A stretch of DNA of 15,420 nt, taken from an uncultured Roseburia sp. GTDB lineage: Bacteria > Bacillota > Clostridia > Lachnospirales > Lachnospiraceae. Positions 6,558 to 14,322 of this stretch are shown here, in pieces (the first letter of the stretch is position 1; every line of letters begins with the position of its first letter). The notes beneath the pieces were generated by a model. The model saw nothing but the letters and a program-made list of their open reading frames with translations, was not told the origin of the DNA and did no database searches. The stretch covers positions 1-15,420 of the forward strand of contig CAMENQ010000014.1 in NCBI GenBank assembly GCA_945928585.1, read 5' to 3'. The position numbers and the translations under genes are program-made.

Positions 6558-9500
6558 TTATTTTTTCTTTTTCTTTCTCTCCACAACAATTATCACTGCA
6601 GCTGCCACGATTACCGCAGCCACTGAACATACAATAATTACAATATTTTTATTGGAAATACTGCTGTCTCCGTCTGCCATTGTCTCTGTGGTTTCCACTG
6701 ATTTTGCTTCCAGTGTTTTTAAAATATCCTCAGGCATATATACTTTTATATATGCAAGATTTAAGCAAAGCGTAGCATCCGGCGAGGTTATATTAAGTGT
6801 AAGCTTTCCGTCATTTACTTTAACCTTGCCTGTCACAGCCTTATTAACTGCTGCATTCTCCGCAATGGTATTTCCCTCTGCCGAAATAATCGGATTTTTT
6901 GAGCAGTTCCATGGGTCTGTAAAATAAAGCTCTATTTCATATTCTCCGTTAGGAAGCTCAAATTCATAATTAAGGTTTCTGGCTATGCCATTTTCGTACT
7001 GGTTCCTTGTATATCTGTTTGTAGAAGTCTTTGCTGCTCCATCCTTAATTGATGCATCTGTCTCAAAAGGCCATGTATTGTCTGTATATGCGGCATTTGT
7101 AATTTCAGCATTTGTGGCAGTACCGTTTTTAAGAGGGTTTGAAACAGAGTCAACTATACCCCATTCATATCCTGTTACAGGATCTGCTCCATATACCTGA
7201 TCTGTCACGCCATTAAGTACTCCGAATAAGTCACCATCTGACAATGTGTTTACGTCATAATCACCGCAGTCTACAAAATATGCCAGTGTTCTGTCTGCAT
7301 TTGCTCTTTTAAAAATGTCTACGTCCTTATCAATTACTACCGTATATTCTTCTGAAGTCTCATGGTCATCAGCGTATACTGTATAAACAAGTGTAACGTG
7401 ATTATTGCTTGTAAGGTCTACTGTGTAAGGTGATGTTTCTCTCACTACGGTATCATTTATTCTTATATAGCCGTATGTACCTGCAATAGCAGCTGTTAAA
7501 TCTACACTGTCAACGTCTCCGTCTACCTTAAGAGTATATGTTTTACCTTCATTTGTAAGCTTTCCGGCAGATGCTTCAAGTGTCATGGTTGCGTCTGTTC
7601 CATATGCTTTTGTCATATATATAAAGCTGCATACTCTTGCCGAATCCTCATCAGACTTACCGCTTTCTATTTTTACATCCGCTACTTTTACCTTATCTGA
7701 TTTTTCCTCAGTATTATCTTCTTTTTCATATTCAGCGTCTGCAATAACAGATGACTTTACAGGTATTCTCACCATATATTCTTCTTCATCACCTGTATAT
7801 TCAAGTGTCTCATCATACACAACTGTATCGCCTACTGACACCTTTATTGTTTTACCATTATCTGCTTTTCTGAAATACATCTGAAGATAATTGTCTTCTC
7901 CGTCAGCTACTTTCATAGTGTATATAAATGAACCGCCTGCTTTTGCATATCTGCTCGTTCCGTCAGATGTATCTCCAACAGAACCGTTTCCTTCCTCCTT
8001 CATAGAATGAAGGTCATCAATTTCGTACTGTCCATATCCCGGCTGTACTGTATCAGTTTTAGCTGCATCCAGTCTGTCCTGTGCCTTCTGGCTTATATAT
8101 TTGGCTGCATTTATTGCACCTGTATTGCTTACATAATTAAAATATATACCGTATCTTTCCGTATGCTGGCTGTAATGTGGTACAAATGTAAGATTTGCAT
8201 CTGTATTGTCAAGTGTCCACTCAAGCTTACCTTCTGTTTTTACCAGATTATCACTGATAGCTGTAATAAAATCTGCCACTGTTCCCGAAATAACAGAAAC
8301 CGTATCACTGCCGTCACTTATATACTTATCCTCAATAAGCTTGGCTGATGGTATAAGTACACTGACACCTGTATATGTTGTATCCATCTTCTCAGTACCA
8401 AGTTTTGCACTAAGTACTACAGGACCATACTTAAAGCCATATGTATTTTCCCCGTCAGGCAGATTGTATGCCTTCACCTCCATAGGAAGCTTTATTGTTA
8501 TTACATCTCCGTTTTTAAGATTTGATACTATGGCATAGCCGGATTTATTTTCTGTAGAAACATCACTTCCGTTTACCTGTACTGTGGCATCCCCTGCAAG
8601 CCAAGATGGAAGTCTCAATGCCACTGATGTACCTATTGCATCTGAGCCGTCAAGGGTGTTTACTGTAATTTTTACAGTATCATCTGACGGAATATCTGTC
8701 TCCTGCGTAAGCTTAATATTCTTGTCATTATCGGTGAGAACTGAACTGAAATACCCGCTTACTATGACCATATCATTATTATTATAATATAAGGCTCCTC
8801 CAAGCTTTGTGAAGTTCTCCATACCACTTCCGGTACAGCACCAGAAGCTGTTTGTTTCTGTAGTATATACCTTAAAATAACCTGTAGCCATAGGCTGGAA
8901 ATATGTAGTCATTCCTGTCTCAGGATTTTGTGATGACAATATTGTATTATAAAATGTATTCTCGTAAAAATCCGTATATTTAGAATCACCTGTTACCATG
9001 TAAAGAGCCTTAGCAAGCTTAAGCATATTGTAGGCATTACATGTTTCACAGTTACAGTTTGTTCTCTCTGCATCAAGGACATTATCTGCACCAAAATGCT
9101 CCCACTCACTATTGTCACCTGTTATATATGTATGCTTTTCATTTACCATATCAAAAAACTTTTCTGCATACTCAAGATATTCTGTGGCATCTACCGTTTC
9201 ACCGTTAATGGTTTTTCCGTTTGTGGTAACATATCTGTTTAATGCACCTAAAAACTTGGGAATAGTAGTATTGGCATGCTTATTGTTAAGAACATTTGCA
9301 TTGCTTGATGCTACTGACTTAAACAATGTATCCTCATCAAACTTATGGGCTGCCACTGCATATTTTTCCTGACCTGTCACTGCATAAAGCTCATAGAGGC
9401 AGTCATTCATACCGCCGTACTCTATATTTAATACTGTATTTCTGGTAGCATCCGTCCATGCGGAAGTCCTTTCATATATCCAGTCACCCAGTCCCTCTGC

Positions 9501-10160
9501 TACTGTAAGTGCAGTTTCATTTCCTGTATATTTGTATGTATCGATAAGTCCTGCAAGTATCTTGTGCATTGTATACCAAGGCACCCATGCCTGTGTAGTA
9601 ATATTTGTCTGCCCCTTTTCCACATTATCAAACTGGAGATATATATTGCTCTTGTCTGTAAGTGTCGCACCAAAAATGTAACCTGTTCCGGTACTGTCCT
9701 GACATTTCTTTAGCTCATCTATAATGTAATTAAGCTTTTCACTGACCTGCGTTCTTCTTGTATCTGTTTCAGGAAGAGCCTGTACTGCCTGTGCCATAGC
9801 TGTAAGATAATGTCCCATTGTGTGACCGCCGATAAGTGAATTTTCCCATCCGTTGTATCTTGTAGCCCCATTCATATCCAGACCTGCAGTCTCTCTGAAG
9901 CCTGCAAGCAGCTTATCACTGTCAAGTGACAGAAGATACTCTATATCTTTTGATTCTGCATTTGTAAGATAGCTGTCTGTAAGCTGCACCTGCGACAGAC
10001 TATAAGCTGACAGATTTCCTATAAATTCTGTGTTTGCAGTATCAGCTGCTGTAACATCATTTTCACCATATGCTGTGAATAATGGCAGATTAGCCGCCTG
10101 AAATGTAAGTACACATACCATAGCTATTGCTGCTGTCTGCATCAGTTTTTTCTTCCTCAT
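6558..10160 (-). CDS. Secreted, membrane-anchored beta-L-arabinofuranosidase-family glycoside hydrolase (GH127/DUF1680 type)
   Basis: A 1200-residue surface enzyme. Residues 1-33 form a signal peptide (basic start, hydrophobic 8-30). The catalytic domain spans about 50-560: GGHTMGHYLTA (111-121), EWEHFGADN (352-360), CETCNAYNMLKL (371-382) and FWCCTGSGMENF (439-450). By analogy with HypBA1, E372 and C374 are zinc ligands, C441 is the nucleophile, C442 a further ligand, and E354 a candidate acid/base. Residues about 700-860 form an all-beta domain common in this family. Residues 865-945 look like a cadherin-like beta-sandwich and 955-1143 like a malectin-type carbohydrate-binding domain. A C-terminal transmembrane helix (1172-1193) followed by RKKKKK anchors it; no LPXTG motif is seen. 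It probably removes beta-L-arabinofuranose from plant arabinan or glycoprotein side chains; related families such as GH146 share these motifs. AGGAG and AAGG lie just before the ATG. Confidence 0.9.
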   Translation of the reverse strand: MRKKKLMQTAAIAMVCVLTFQAANLPLFTAYGENDVTAADTANTEFIGNLSAYSLSQVQLTDSYLTNAESKDIEYLLSLDSDKLLAGFRETAGLDMNGATRYNGWENSLIGGHTMGHYLTAMAQAVQALPETDTRRTQVSEKLNYIIDELKKCQDSTGTGYIFGATLTDKSNIYLQFDNVEKGQTNITTQAWVPWYTMHKILAGLIDTYKYTGNETALTVAEGLGDWIYERTSAWTDATRNTVLNIEYGGMNDCLYELYAVTGQEKYAVAAHKFDEDTLFKSVASSNANVLNNKHANTTIPKFLGALNRYVTTNGKTINGETVDATEYLEYAEKFFDMVNEKHTYITGDNSEWEHFGADNVLDAERTNCNCETCNAYNMLKLAKALYMVTGDSKYTDFYENTFYNTILSSQNPETGMTTYFQPMATGYFKVYTTETNSFWCCTGSGMENFTKLGGALYYNNNDMVIVSGYFSSVLTDNDKNIKLTQETDIPSDDTVKITVNTLDGSDAIGTSVALRLPSWLAGDATVQVNGSDVSTENKSGYAIVSNLKNGDVITIKLPMEVKAYNLPDGENTYGFKYGPVVLSAKLGTEKMDTTYTGVSVLIPSAKLIEDKYISDGSDTVSVISGTVADFITAISDNLVKTEGKLEWTLDNTDANLTFVPHYSQHTERYGIYFNYVSNTGAINAAKYISQKAQDRLDAAKTDTVQPGYGQYEIDDLHSMKEEGNGSVGDTSDGTSRYAKAGGSFIYTMKVADGEDNYLQMYFRKADNGKTIKVSVGDTVVYDETLEYTGDEEEYMVRIPVKSSVIADAEYEKEDNTEEKSDKVKVADVKIESGKSDEDSARVCSFIYMTKAYGTDATMTLEASAGKLTNEGKTYTLKVDGDVDSVDLTAAIAGTYGYIRINDTVVRETSPYTVDLTSNNHVTLVYTVYADDHETSEEYTVVIDKDVDIFKRANADRTLAYFVDCGDYDVNTLSDGDLFGVLNGVTDQVYGADPVTGYEWGIVDSVSNPLKNGTATNAEITNAAYTDNTWPFETDASIKDGAAKTSTNRYTRNQYENGIARNLNYEFELPNGEYEIELYFTDPWNCSKNPIISAEGNTIAENAAVNKAVTGKVKVNDGKLTLNITSPDATLCLNLAYIKVYMPEDILKTLEAKSVETTETMADGDSSISNKNIVIIVCSVAAVIVAAAVIIVVERKKKKK

Positions 10161-10182
10161 TTTTCCTTCTCCTTTTCTTTTT

Positions 10183-10225
10183 TGTCTGAATGTTTATTAA
10201 AATCACAAATATCTCCATTCAGACA
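10183..10225 (-). promoter_or_regulatory. Leader hairpin in the 5' UTR of the GH127-family gene
   Basis: TGTCTGAATG (10183-10192) and CATTCAGACA (10216-10225) are a perfect 10-bp inverted repeat around a 23-base loop. The stem ends about 10 bases upstream of the ribosome binding site (10165-10173). It could be an mRNA structure that affects translation or stability, or a pair of operator half sites. It has no T-run, so it is not an attenuator terminator. Confidence 0.5.
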
Positions 10226-10298
10226 TGAAATATATTGTTTTTTCTGTTAATTCATAATAACATTTTAACATAGGAATTGTCTTTAGAAAAAAGTTTGA

Positions 10299-10336
10299 AT
10301 GGGTGTAAAAAAGTCATATGACTTTTTTACACCCAT
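10299..10336. repeat. Perfect 38-bp palindrome
   Basis: ATGGGTGTAAAAAAGTCAT (10299-10317) is followed at once by its exact reverse complement (10318-10336), with no spacer. It lies about 140 bases upstream of the hydrolase start, between that gene and the operon terminator. It may be an operator, a cruciform-forming site or the core of a terminator (A6-GTC-ATAT-GAC-T6). Confidence 0.65.
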
Positions 10337-10407
10337 ATTTTCATCAAATATATTACTTATATATCCATAGTACATATTTAATTTTAGCCATATTACATTT
10401 TTACGTC

Positions 10408-10445
10408 AAAAATGGTGGACTTAGTCTTCAAATGCTAAGTCCACC
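10408..10445 (-). terminator. Rho-independent terminator of the agr-TIR operon
   Basis: GGTGGACTTAG (10414-10424) and CTAAGTCCACC (10435-10445) pair perfectly over 11 bp around a 10-base loop. On the minus strand the stem is followed by ATTTTTG. It lies 145 bases past the TIR gene stop and is the first terminator-like structure downstream of the operon. Confidence 0.75.
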
Positions 10446-10589
10446 TTCTTTACCCAGTTAATCGCCAATATTTTTACCCGTTTTATTTTGCATTAAATTT
10501 TTAGTAATTCACTGTATATATTTCAATTTAAACATTTTACTTTTTTATACTTTAATATAATACCTTATCATTTTATATTTCATTATAAT

Positions 10590-11348
10590 TTAGATTATAT
10601 TTAGAATCTTATATAATATATCCAACGTACACATATCCTTATAACTATAGTTATCTTTCCACTGTTCTAACTCCACCTCAGATATATTTTCAATTGTATC
10701 AGATATAACATTTTTAGTGTTATCAATATATTGTTTTCTATATGCTACCAGTGGCTTTCTTCTTAGATTTTGCGCACTGACCATCTCAGTATATACCCAC
10801 GGCAGATATCTTTTTGATAATGTTTTATTTTCGTATATATCCCTATCTTCATCAGGGTTTAAAAGAATAACGGTTTCTGCCTTATCCATCATCTTTATTG
10901 CAGCTATGTGAAGCATACTTATCAGATGATTTGACACTCTGCTTCCACATCCATAATCAAAAACTTCATTTCCATTTTGCTTTTTCTTGCGGTTGCTGTA
11001 TGCACAATTATACTCATCTGTCAATTTTCTTAAATTACCCCATATATATGAATCAATCATACATCTTAATCTAAAAGTGTCATAAAGCCATCCTACAAAA
11101 GCATAATGCAATCCATCATCAATCCATAAATGGGAAAGGAAAACATCTATACATAGTTCAGGGAACCAGTCCTCCTGTACCATAAGCTTCTCTGTTGTTT
11201 TTGCATCAATGCAGGCATACATATCTTTTTCAAAGGATTTTGCAACTCTTTCCAAATGCGCTATTCCTATATCAATATACTCTTCATATGTATATTTTTT
11301 ATCTTCAAAAAAGTTATTTTGAATATTTAACTTTATCTCCGAAAACAT
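10590..11348 (-). CDS. TIR-domain protein at the end of the agr-like operon
   Basis: A 252-residue soluble protein resembling a clostridial group of TIR (Toll/interleukin-1 receptor) proteins. Residues 1-65 are a helical N-terminus (KYTYEEYIDIGIAHLERVAKSF at 18-39 region). The TIR core starts with IDVFLSH (67-73), followed by GWLYDTFRLRCMIDSYIWG (86-104), SNHLISMLHIAAIKMMDKAETVILLN (139-164 region) and YLPWVYTEMV (181-190). E188 in the W-x2-x-E motif is the best candidate for the catalytic glutamate of NAD-cleaving TIRs. The usual SHSxxD after the first strand reads SHLWID here. The ATG lies 3 bases after the agrB stop, with GAGG 8 bases upstream inside the agrB end, so translation is probably coupled to agrB. 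TIR proteins in bacteria are often NADase effectors; enzymatic activity and a link to quorum sensing are inference. Confidence 0.75.
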   Translation of the reverse strand: MFSEIKLNIQNNFFEDKKYTYEEYIDIGIAHLERVAKSFEKDMYACIDAKTTEKLMVQEDWFPELCIDVFLSHLWIDDGLHYAFVGWLYDTFRLRCMIDSYIWGNLRKLTDEYNCAYSNRKKKQNGNEVFDYGCGSRVSNHLISMLHIAAIKMMDKAETVILLNPDEDRDIYENKTLSKRYLPWVYTEMVSAQNLRRKPLVAYRKQYIDNTKNVISDTIENISEVELEQWKDNYSYKDMCTLDILYKILNII

Positions 11349-11351
11349 CCT

Positions 11352-11945
11352 TTAAACCTCGACTTTTTCCTTTATCCCTCTTATTTTCTCTTCCAAAACT
11401 CCCCACAGCAGTACTACAGAACACATAACCTCCGAACATAAGCACAGAGCAGTCTGTACCTCCAAGCCAAAATATTTAAATACAAATGCTGCCACTGCTA
11501 CGCATATGCTAAATATTCTGACTTTTTTTCTGCCTCTGACAAAGTCCTGCTCCTCCATAGGATGGTCATGATGTTCTACCGGTGCTAATAACCATATGCA
11601 TCCTAAACAGCATACAATAATTACAGCCAGCACAGCCATATGTATATGTAATACGCCGGAAATAAGTAATACAGCTTCAATCAATATACATGAAAGAATG
11701 TAACAGCCATACCATGTATTCATATGTTTTCCGCCACAATTTGTCCTAATTGGATAAAACACCACCAAAAACATCAGCAGTTCCGGCAGTTTTTTAGTAA
11801 CAGCCGCCAATATGAACATTGTAATTAAGTTTATGGCATAAACTAAAACAGTTTCTATGGCATATCTGTAAAAATCTCTGTCTTCTTTTTCAACGACATT
11901 TTTTCTTACTAATACATCAGCCAATTTTCCTGCTGCTTTTTCCAT
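11352..11945 (-). CDS. agrB: AgrB-like membrane cysteine endopeptidase, autoinducer-peptide processing
   Basis: A 197-residue protein of the AgrB family, which cuts the AgrD precursor at the membrane and closes the thiolactone ring. The conserved segment FYPIRTNCGGKHMNTWYGC contains R67, H74 and C81, close to the catalytic H77 and C84 of Staphylococcus aureus AgrB. APVEHHDHPM (121-130) corresponds to the conserved P-V-D loop. About five or six hydrophobic segments are visible (roughly 32-50, 54-66, 82-97, 101-121, 144-160, 165-184). The length is typical. The ATG lies 2 bases after the agrD stop, with AAGGA inside the agrD end, so the two are coupled. The peptide gene comes before agrB here, unlike the B-then-D order of S. 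aureus. Confidence 0.9.
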   Translation of the reverse strand: MEKAAGKLADVLVRKNVVEKEDRDFYRYAIETVLVYAINLITMFILAAVTKKLPELLMFLVVFYPIRTNCGGKHMNTWYGCYILSCILIEAVLLISGVLHIHMAVLAVIIVCCLGCIWLLAPVEHHDHPMEEQDFVRGRKKVRIFSICVAVAAFVFKYFGLEVQTALCLCSEVMCSVVLLWGVLEEKIRGIKEKVEV

Positions 11946-11947
11946 GA

Positions 11948-12100
11948 CTACTTAGATTCCTTTGATGACTTAGAAGCTAAGCTCTCGCCTCTCTTGCAAG
12001 CCTTTGGCTGGTAAAAGATAATTGGACATAATACACTATTTGCCTTGTCTCCGACTTTGCCCAAGCCTTCTTTAAGTAAGCTCTTTACACCACTCTTCAT
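11948..12100 (-). CDS. agrD: AgrD-like cyclic-peptide autoinducer precursor
   Basis: A 50-residue small ORF directly upstream of agrB, with AGGAG (12111-12115) 10 bases before the ATG. The N-terminal part (MKSGVKSLLKEGLGKVGDK) can form the amphipathic membrane helix typical of AgrD. It is followed by the signal core with C25 in LCPIIFYQPKAC (residues 24-35). Clostridial autoinducer precursors have a Cys followed by aromatic or hydrophobic residues and then Q-P or x-P, so a thiolactone from C25 to F29 or Y30 is likely. Oddities are a second cysteine (C35) just after the core and a basic, Ser/Lys-rich tail in place of the acidic staphylococcal tail. The exact mature peptide cannot be read from sequence. 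Confidence 0.85.
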   Translation of the reverse strand: MKSGVKSLLKEGLGKVGDKANSVLCPIIFYQPKACKRGESLASKSSKESK

Positions 12101-12214
12101 AATCTTTGATCTCCTTTGCTATTTATTTGCCCTAAGGCATTTTTATAATAGCACTTTTTTTCCTTTATAACCGTGATTGTAAAAATTAATCAGATTTTTG
12201 TAATAATTCGTCTT
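12101..12214 (-). promoter_or_regulatory. Kinase-agrD gap with possible internal promoter and leader hairpin
   Basis: This 114-base gap is by far the longest inside the operon. It contains TATTAT (minus strand, 12145-12150) as a possible -10. No good -35 stands at the normal distance: GGTTAT lies 16 bases and TTTACA 27 bases upstream. It also has a small TGCC-TTAG-GGCA hairpin (12128-12139). Extra expression of agrD-agrB-TIR, perhaps activated by the LytTR regulator, is plausible, but I see no clear pair of LytTR boxes. Confidence 0.3.
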
Positions 12215-13558
12215 TTATATACATTTTTCTAACTTATATATTAGAATCTCTACACGAAAAATATTCCCCTGAGTCTCCCAATATATGTCACCATCATATT
12301 TTTCTACTATGTTTTTCACATTTTGCATACCTATTCCGTGATGCATTATATCTTTTTTTGTAGTCCTAGGTAGATAAAGCAATTTATTATCTTTTTCTGT
12401 CTTTTTTAAGTCTCCATTATATGTATTTTCTATAGATATAATAAGCGTATTTAGTTTATATTGCATTATAAGATTAATACTTTTTTCATTACAGACTTTT
12501 TCACATGCTTCAATTGCATTATCCAGTAAATTACCCAGTATTATAACCATATCCATATTGTCGCAATTCATATCTATTGGGATATATATTTCTGTATTGA
12601 GAGTTATGCCCTTTGATGAAGCATAACTTTTTTTCATTCCTATTAACGCATCTAATGCCATATTTCCAGTTTCGACATTTGATATTATACTCTTATACTC
12701 CAACCCTAAGCTTTCTAAATAATCTCTTATTTTTTTAATTCTTTTTTCAGAATTTTCTTTTTTATCATCGCAAATTTCTCTTAACACCTCAAAATGATTA
12801 TTCATATCATGTTTAAATGATATCATTTCTTTTCGTACATTTTTCATTTCTTCATTCCACTGTTCGTACATTGATATCTGTTTTAGTTGTAATTTTGACT
12901 GAACTTCCATTTCATTTTTCTGTGCTAAAATAATATAAAAATAGTAACTGATAAAATTTATAAATACCAATATCACACATACCGCAATATAACCTTTAGT
13001 TATTTCATTTTCAGTTACTGTTTCAAAAGTAAGTATACATATAGATACAAAACAACCTAAAGACACAGCTAACACTCCCATCCACTGTGATAATGATACA
13101 TTATAGTTTTTTTGTCTTTTCCATATGTATACAACAAAAAATAAAATAACCGACGCGAGCATTTGTGTTAATATAGGCAATACAATATTCATTGACTTAC
13201 TTTCTATTACTTCATTTATATCTTTCCCTATAAATAAAGCTACAACATTAACCATCACTGTTTCAACTGAAATTATAAAAACAACAAATGCTAATGTTGC
13301 GAATAATTTTTTCATCCATGAACCTTGACATATAATAAAAGCCACTATTTCTAAACATAATAAATACAAAACTGCATTTCTAATAGTGCTATTATAATTT
13401 GTAATTCTAATCATAAATTCATCAACTATCGAAACCATACACCAGCTTGCCACAAACCATCTTATATTTCTCTTTATCCCAAGCATTTCCCTTATATACA
13501 CATAAAATACCAGCATCTGTACAATACACGTTAAAACATATACTATTATATCCTCCAT
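12215..13558 (-). CDS. AgrC-like GHKL sensor histidine kinase
   Basis: A 447-residue kinase. Residues 1-210 hold six or so transmembrane segments (about 4-22, 33-48, 60-78, 84-110, 126-146, 158-180, 188-210), as in AgrC-type peptide receptors. A coiled linker (about 212-245) leads to the phosphoacceptor box SFKHDMNNHFEVLR with H250. The GHKL ATPase domain follows: the N-box ILGNLLDNAIEAC (340-352) and the G-box HGIGMQNVKNIV (407-418). The ATG has GAGGAG 3 bases upstream and begins 23 bases after the response regulator gene. It should sense the cyclic peptide made by agrD and agrB and phosphorylate the neighbouring LytTR regulator. The kinase call is secure; the ligand is inferred from gene order. 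Confidence 0.9.
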   Translation of the reverse strand: MEDIIVYVLTCIVQMLVFYVYIREMLGIKRNIRWFVASWCMVSIVDEFMIRITNYNSTIRNAVLYLLCLEIVAFIICQGSWMKKLFATLAFVVFIISVETVMVNVVALFIGKDINEVIESKSMNIVLPILTQMLASVILFFVVYIWKRQKNYNVSLSQWMGVLAVSLGCFVSICILTFETVTENEITKGYIAVCVILVFINFISYYFYIILAQKNEMEVQSKLQLKQISMYEQWNEEMKNVRKEMISFKHDMNNHFEVLREICDDKKENSEKRIKKIRDYLESLGLEYKSIISNVETGNMALDALIGMKKSYASSKGITLNTEIYIPIDMNCDNMDMVIILGNLLDNAIEACEKVCNEKSINLIMQYKLNTLIISIENTYNGDLKKTEKDNKLLYLPRTTKKDIMHHGIGMQNVKNIVEKYDGDIYWETQGNIFRVEILIYKLEKCI

Positions 13559-13581
13559 TTACTCCTCGCCCTTTCTAAATC

Positions 13582-14301
13582 TCATATTCTATTCTGATTC
13601 ATATACCATTTTTTTACCTGTACACGATATTTCTGACTTATGCTAAATTCCACATCATTTCCATTTACATTCAATACAACTTCCGTATAACTGATTGCCT
13701 TGATATATTTTTCATTAATTATATAAGACTGGCTTATTCTGGCAAAGCTGCTGCTAAGCTTTTGCAATTTGTCATCTATTTCGTCCATTTTGCCGTAAAA
13801 TTCATCATCATTATTATTTATTCCTGTTATTTTTATCTTTCTGCCGTCACTTTTCAGATATATAATTTCTTTAAGCATTATGTATTTTTGATTTCCGTTT
13901 ACGCTGTAATCAAGTTTTGGAAGCTCATCACATTTTCTCACAATAAGTTTGAAAACTTTTTCCACCTTTTCCTTTAATATAGGTTTTTCTATAAATCCGC
14001 ATGGCTGTACATCAAATACATCATGAATAAATTGCTGATGACCTGTTATAAAGGCTATCATGGTCGCCGGATATTTCTCATAAATTCTTTTTGCTATATC
14101 TATACCATTCGTCTCGCCTAAATCAATATCAGTAAACACCGCATCAAAAGGTACTCCTGTCTCTACTTCATATATAAAGTCAGCTGCTTCATTATATACA
14201 AACAGCTCCATTTTACTTTCTATTAAATTCTCCATAGAATACAGATATTCCTGCATCTGCATCGTTATATCCTTTTTATCATCGCAAATGGCTATCCGCA
14301 T
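13582..14301 (-). CDS. AgrA-like LytTR response regulator
   Basis: A 239-residue regulator. The receiver domain (1-120) has the acidic pair D7/D8, phosphoacceptor D58 in FTDIDLGETNG, and the conserved lysine in FIEKP (K106). The LytTR DNA-binding domain (about 130-235) shows YIMLKEIIYLKSDGRKIKI and FARISQSYIIN, both typical of the family. Its size and motifs match AgrA. AAAGGAA lies about 9 bases before the ATG, and the start is 21 bases after the HTH gene. It is expected to bind LytTR direct repeats and activate its own operon and outside targets when phosphorylated by the downstream kinase. Confidence 0.92.
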   Translation of the reverse strand: MRIAICDDKKDITMQMQEYLYSMENLIESKMELFVYNEAADFIYEVETGVPFDAVFTDIDLGETNGIDIAKRIYEKYPATMIAFITGHQQFIHDVFDVQPCGFIEKPILKEKVEKVFKLIVRKCDELPKLDYSVNGNQKYIMLKEIIYLKSDGRKIKITGINNNDDEFYGKMDEIDDKLQKLSSSFARISQSYIINEKYIKAISYTEVVLNVNGNDVEFSISQKYRVQVKKWYMNQNRI

Positions 14302-14322
14302 CTTAAGTGTTCCTTTCTTTCA

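Larger units (their letters stand above)
10161..10589. other. Intergenic region between the GH127-family gene and the agr-TIR operon
   Basis: This stretch contains the hydrolase leader hairpin (10183-10225), a perfect 38-bp palindrome (10299-10336), and the operon terminator (10408-10445). A weak hydrolase promoter may be TAAAAT with TTTTCT 17 bases upstream, on the minus strand around 10258-10287. Positions 10446-10589 are A+T-rich with nothing recognisable. Confidence 0.5.

Noticed and set aside
7585..9372. Several plus-strand ORFs opposite the GH127-family gene
   Set aside because: They are antisense frames of a gene with continuous domain evidence on the other strand and show Ser/Thr/Val-rich composition typical of shadow ORFs.
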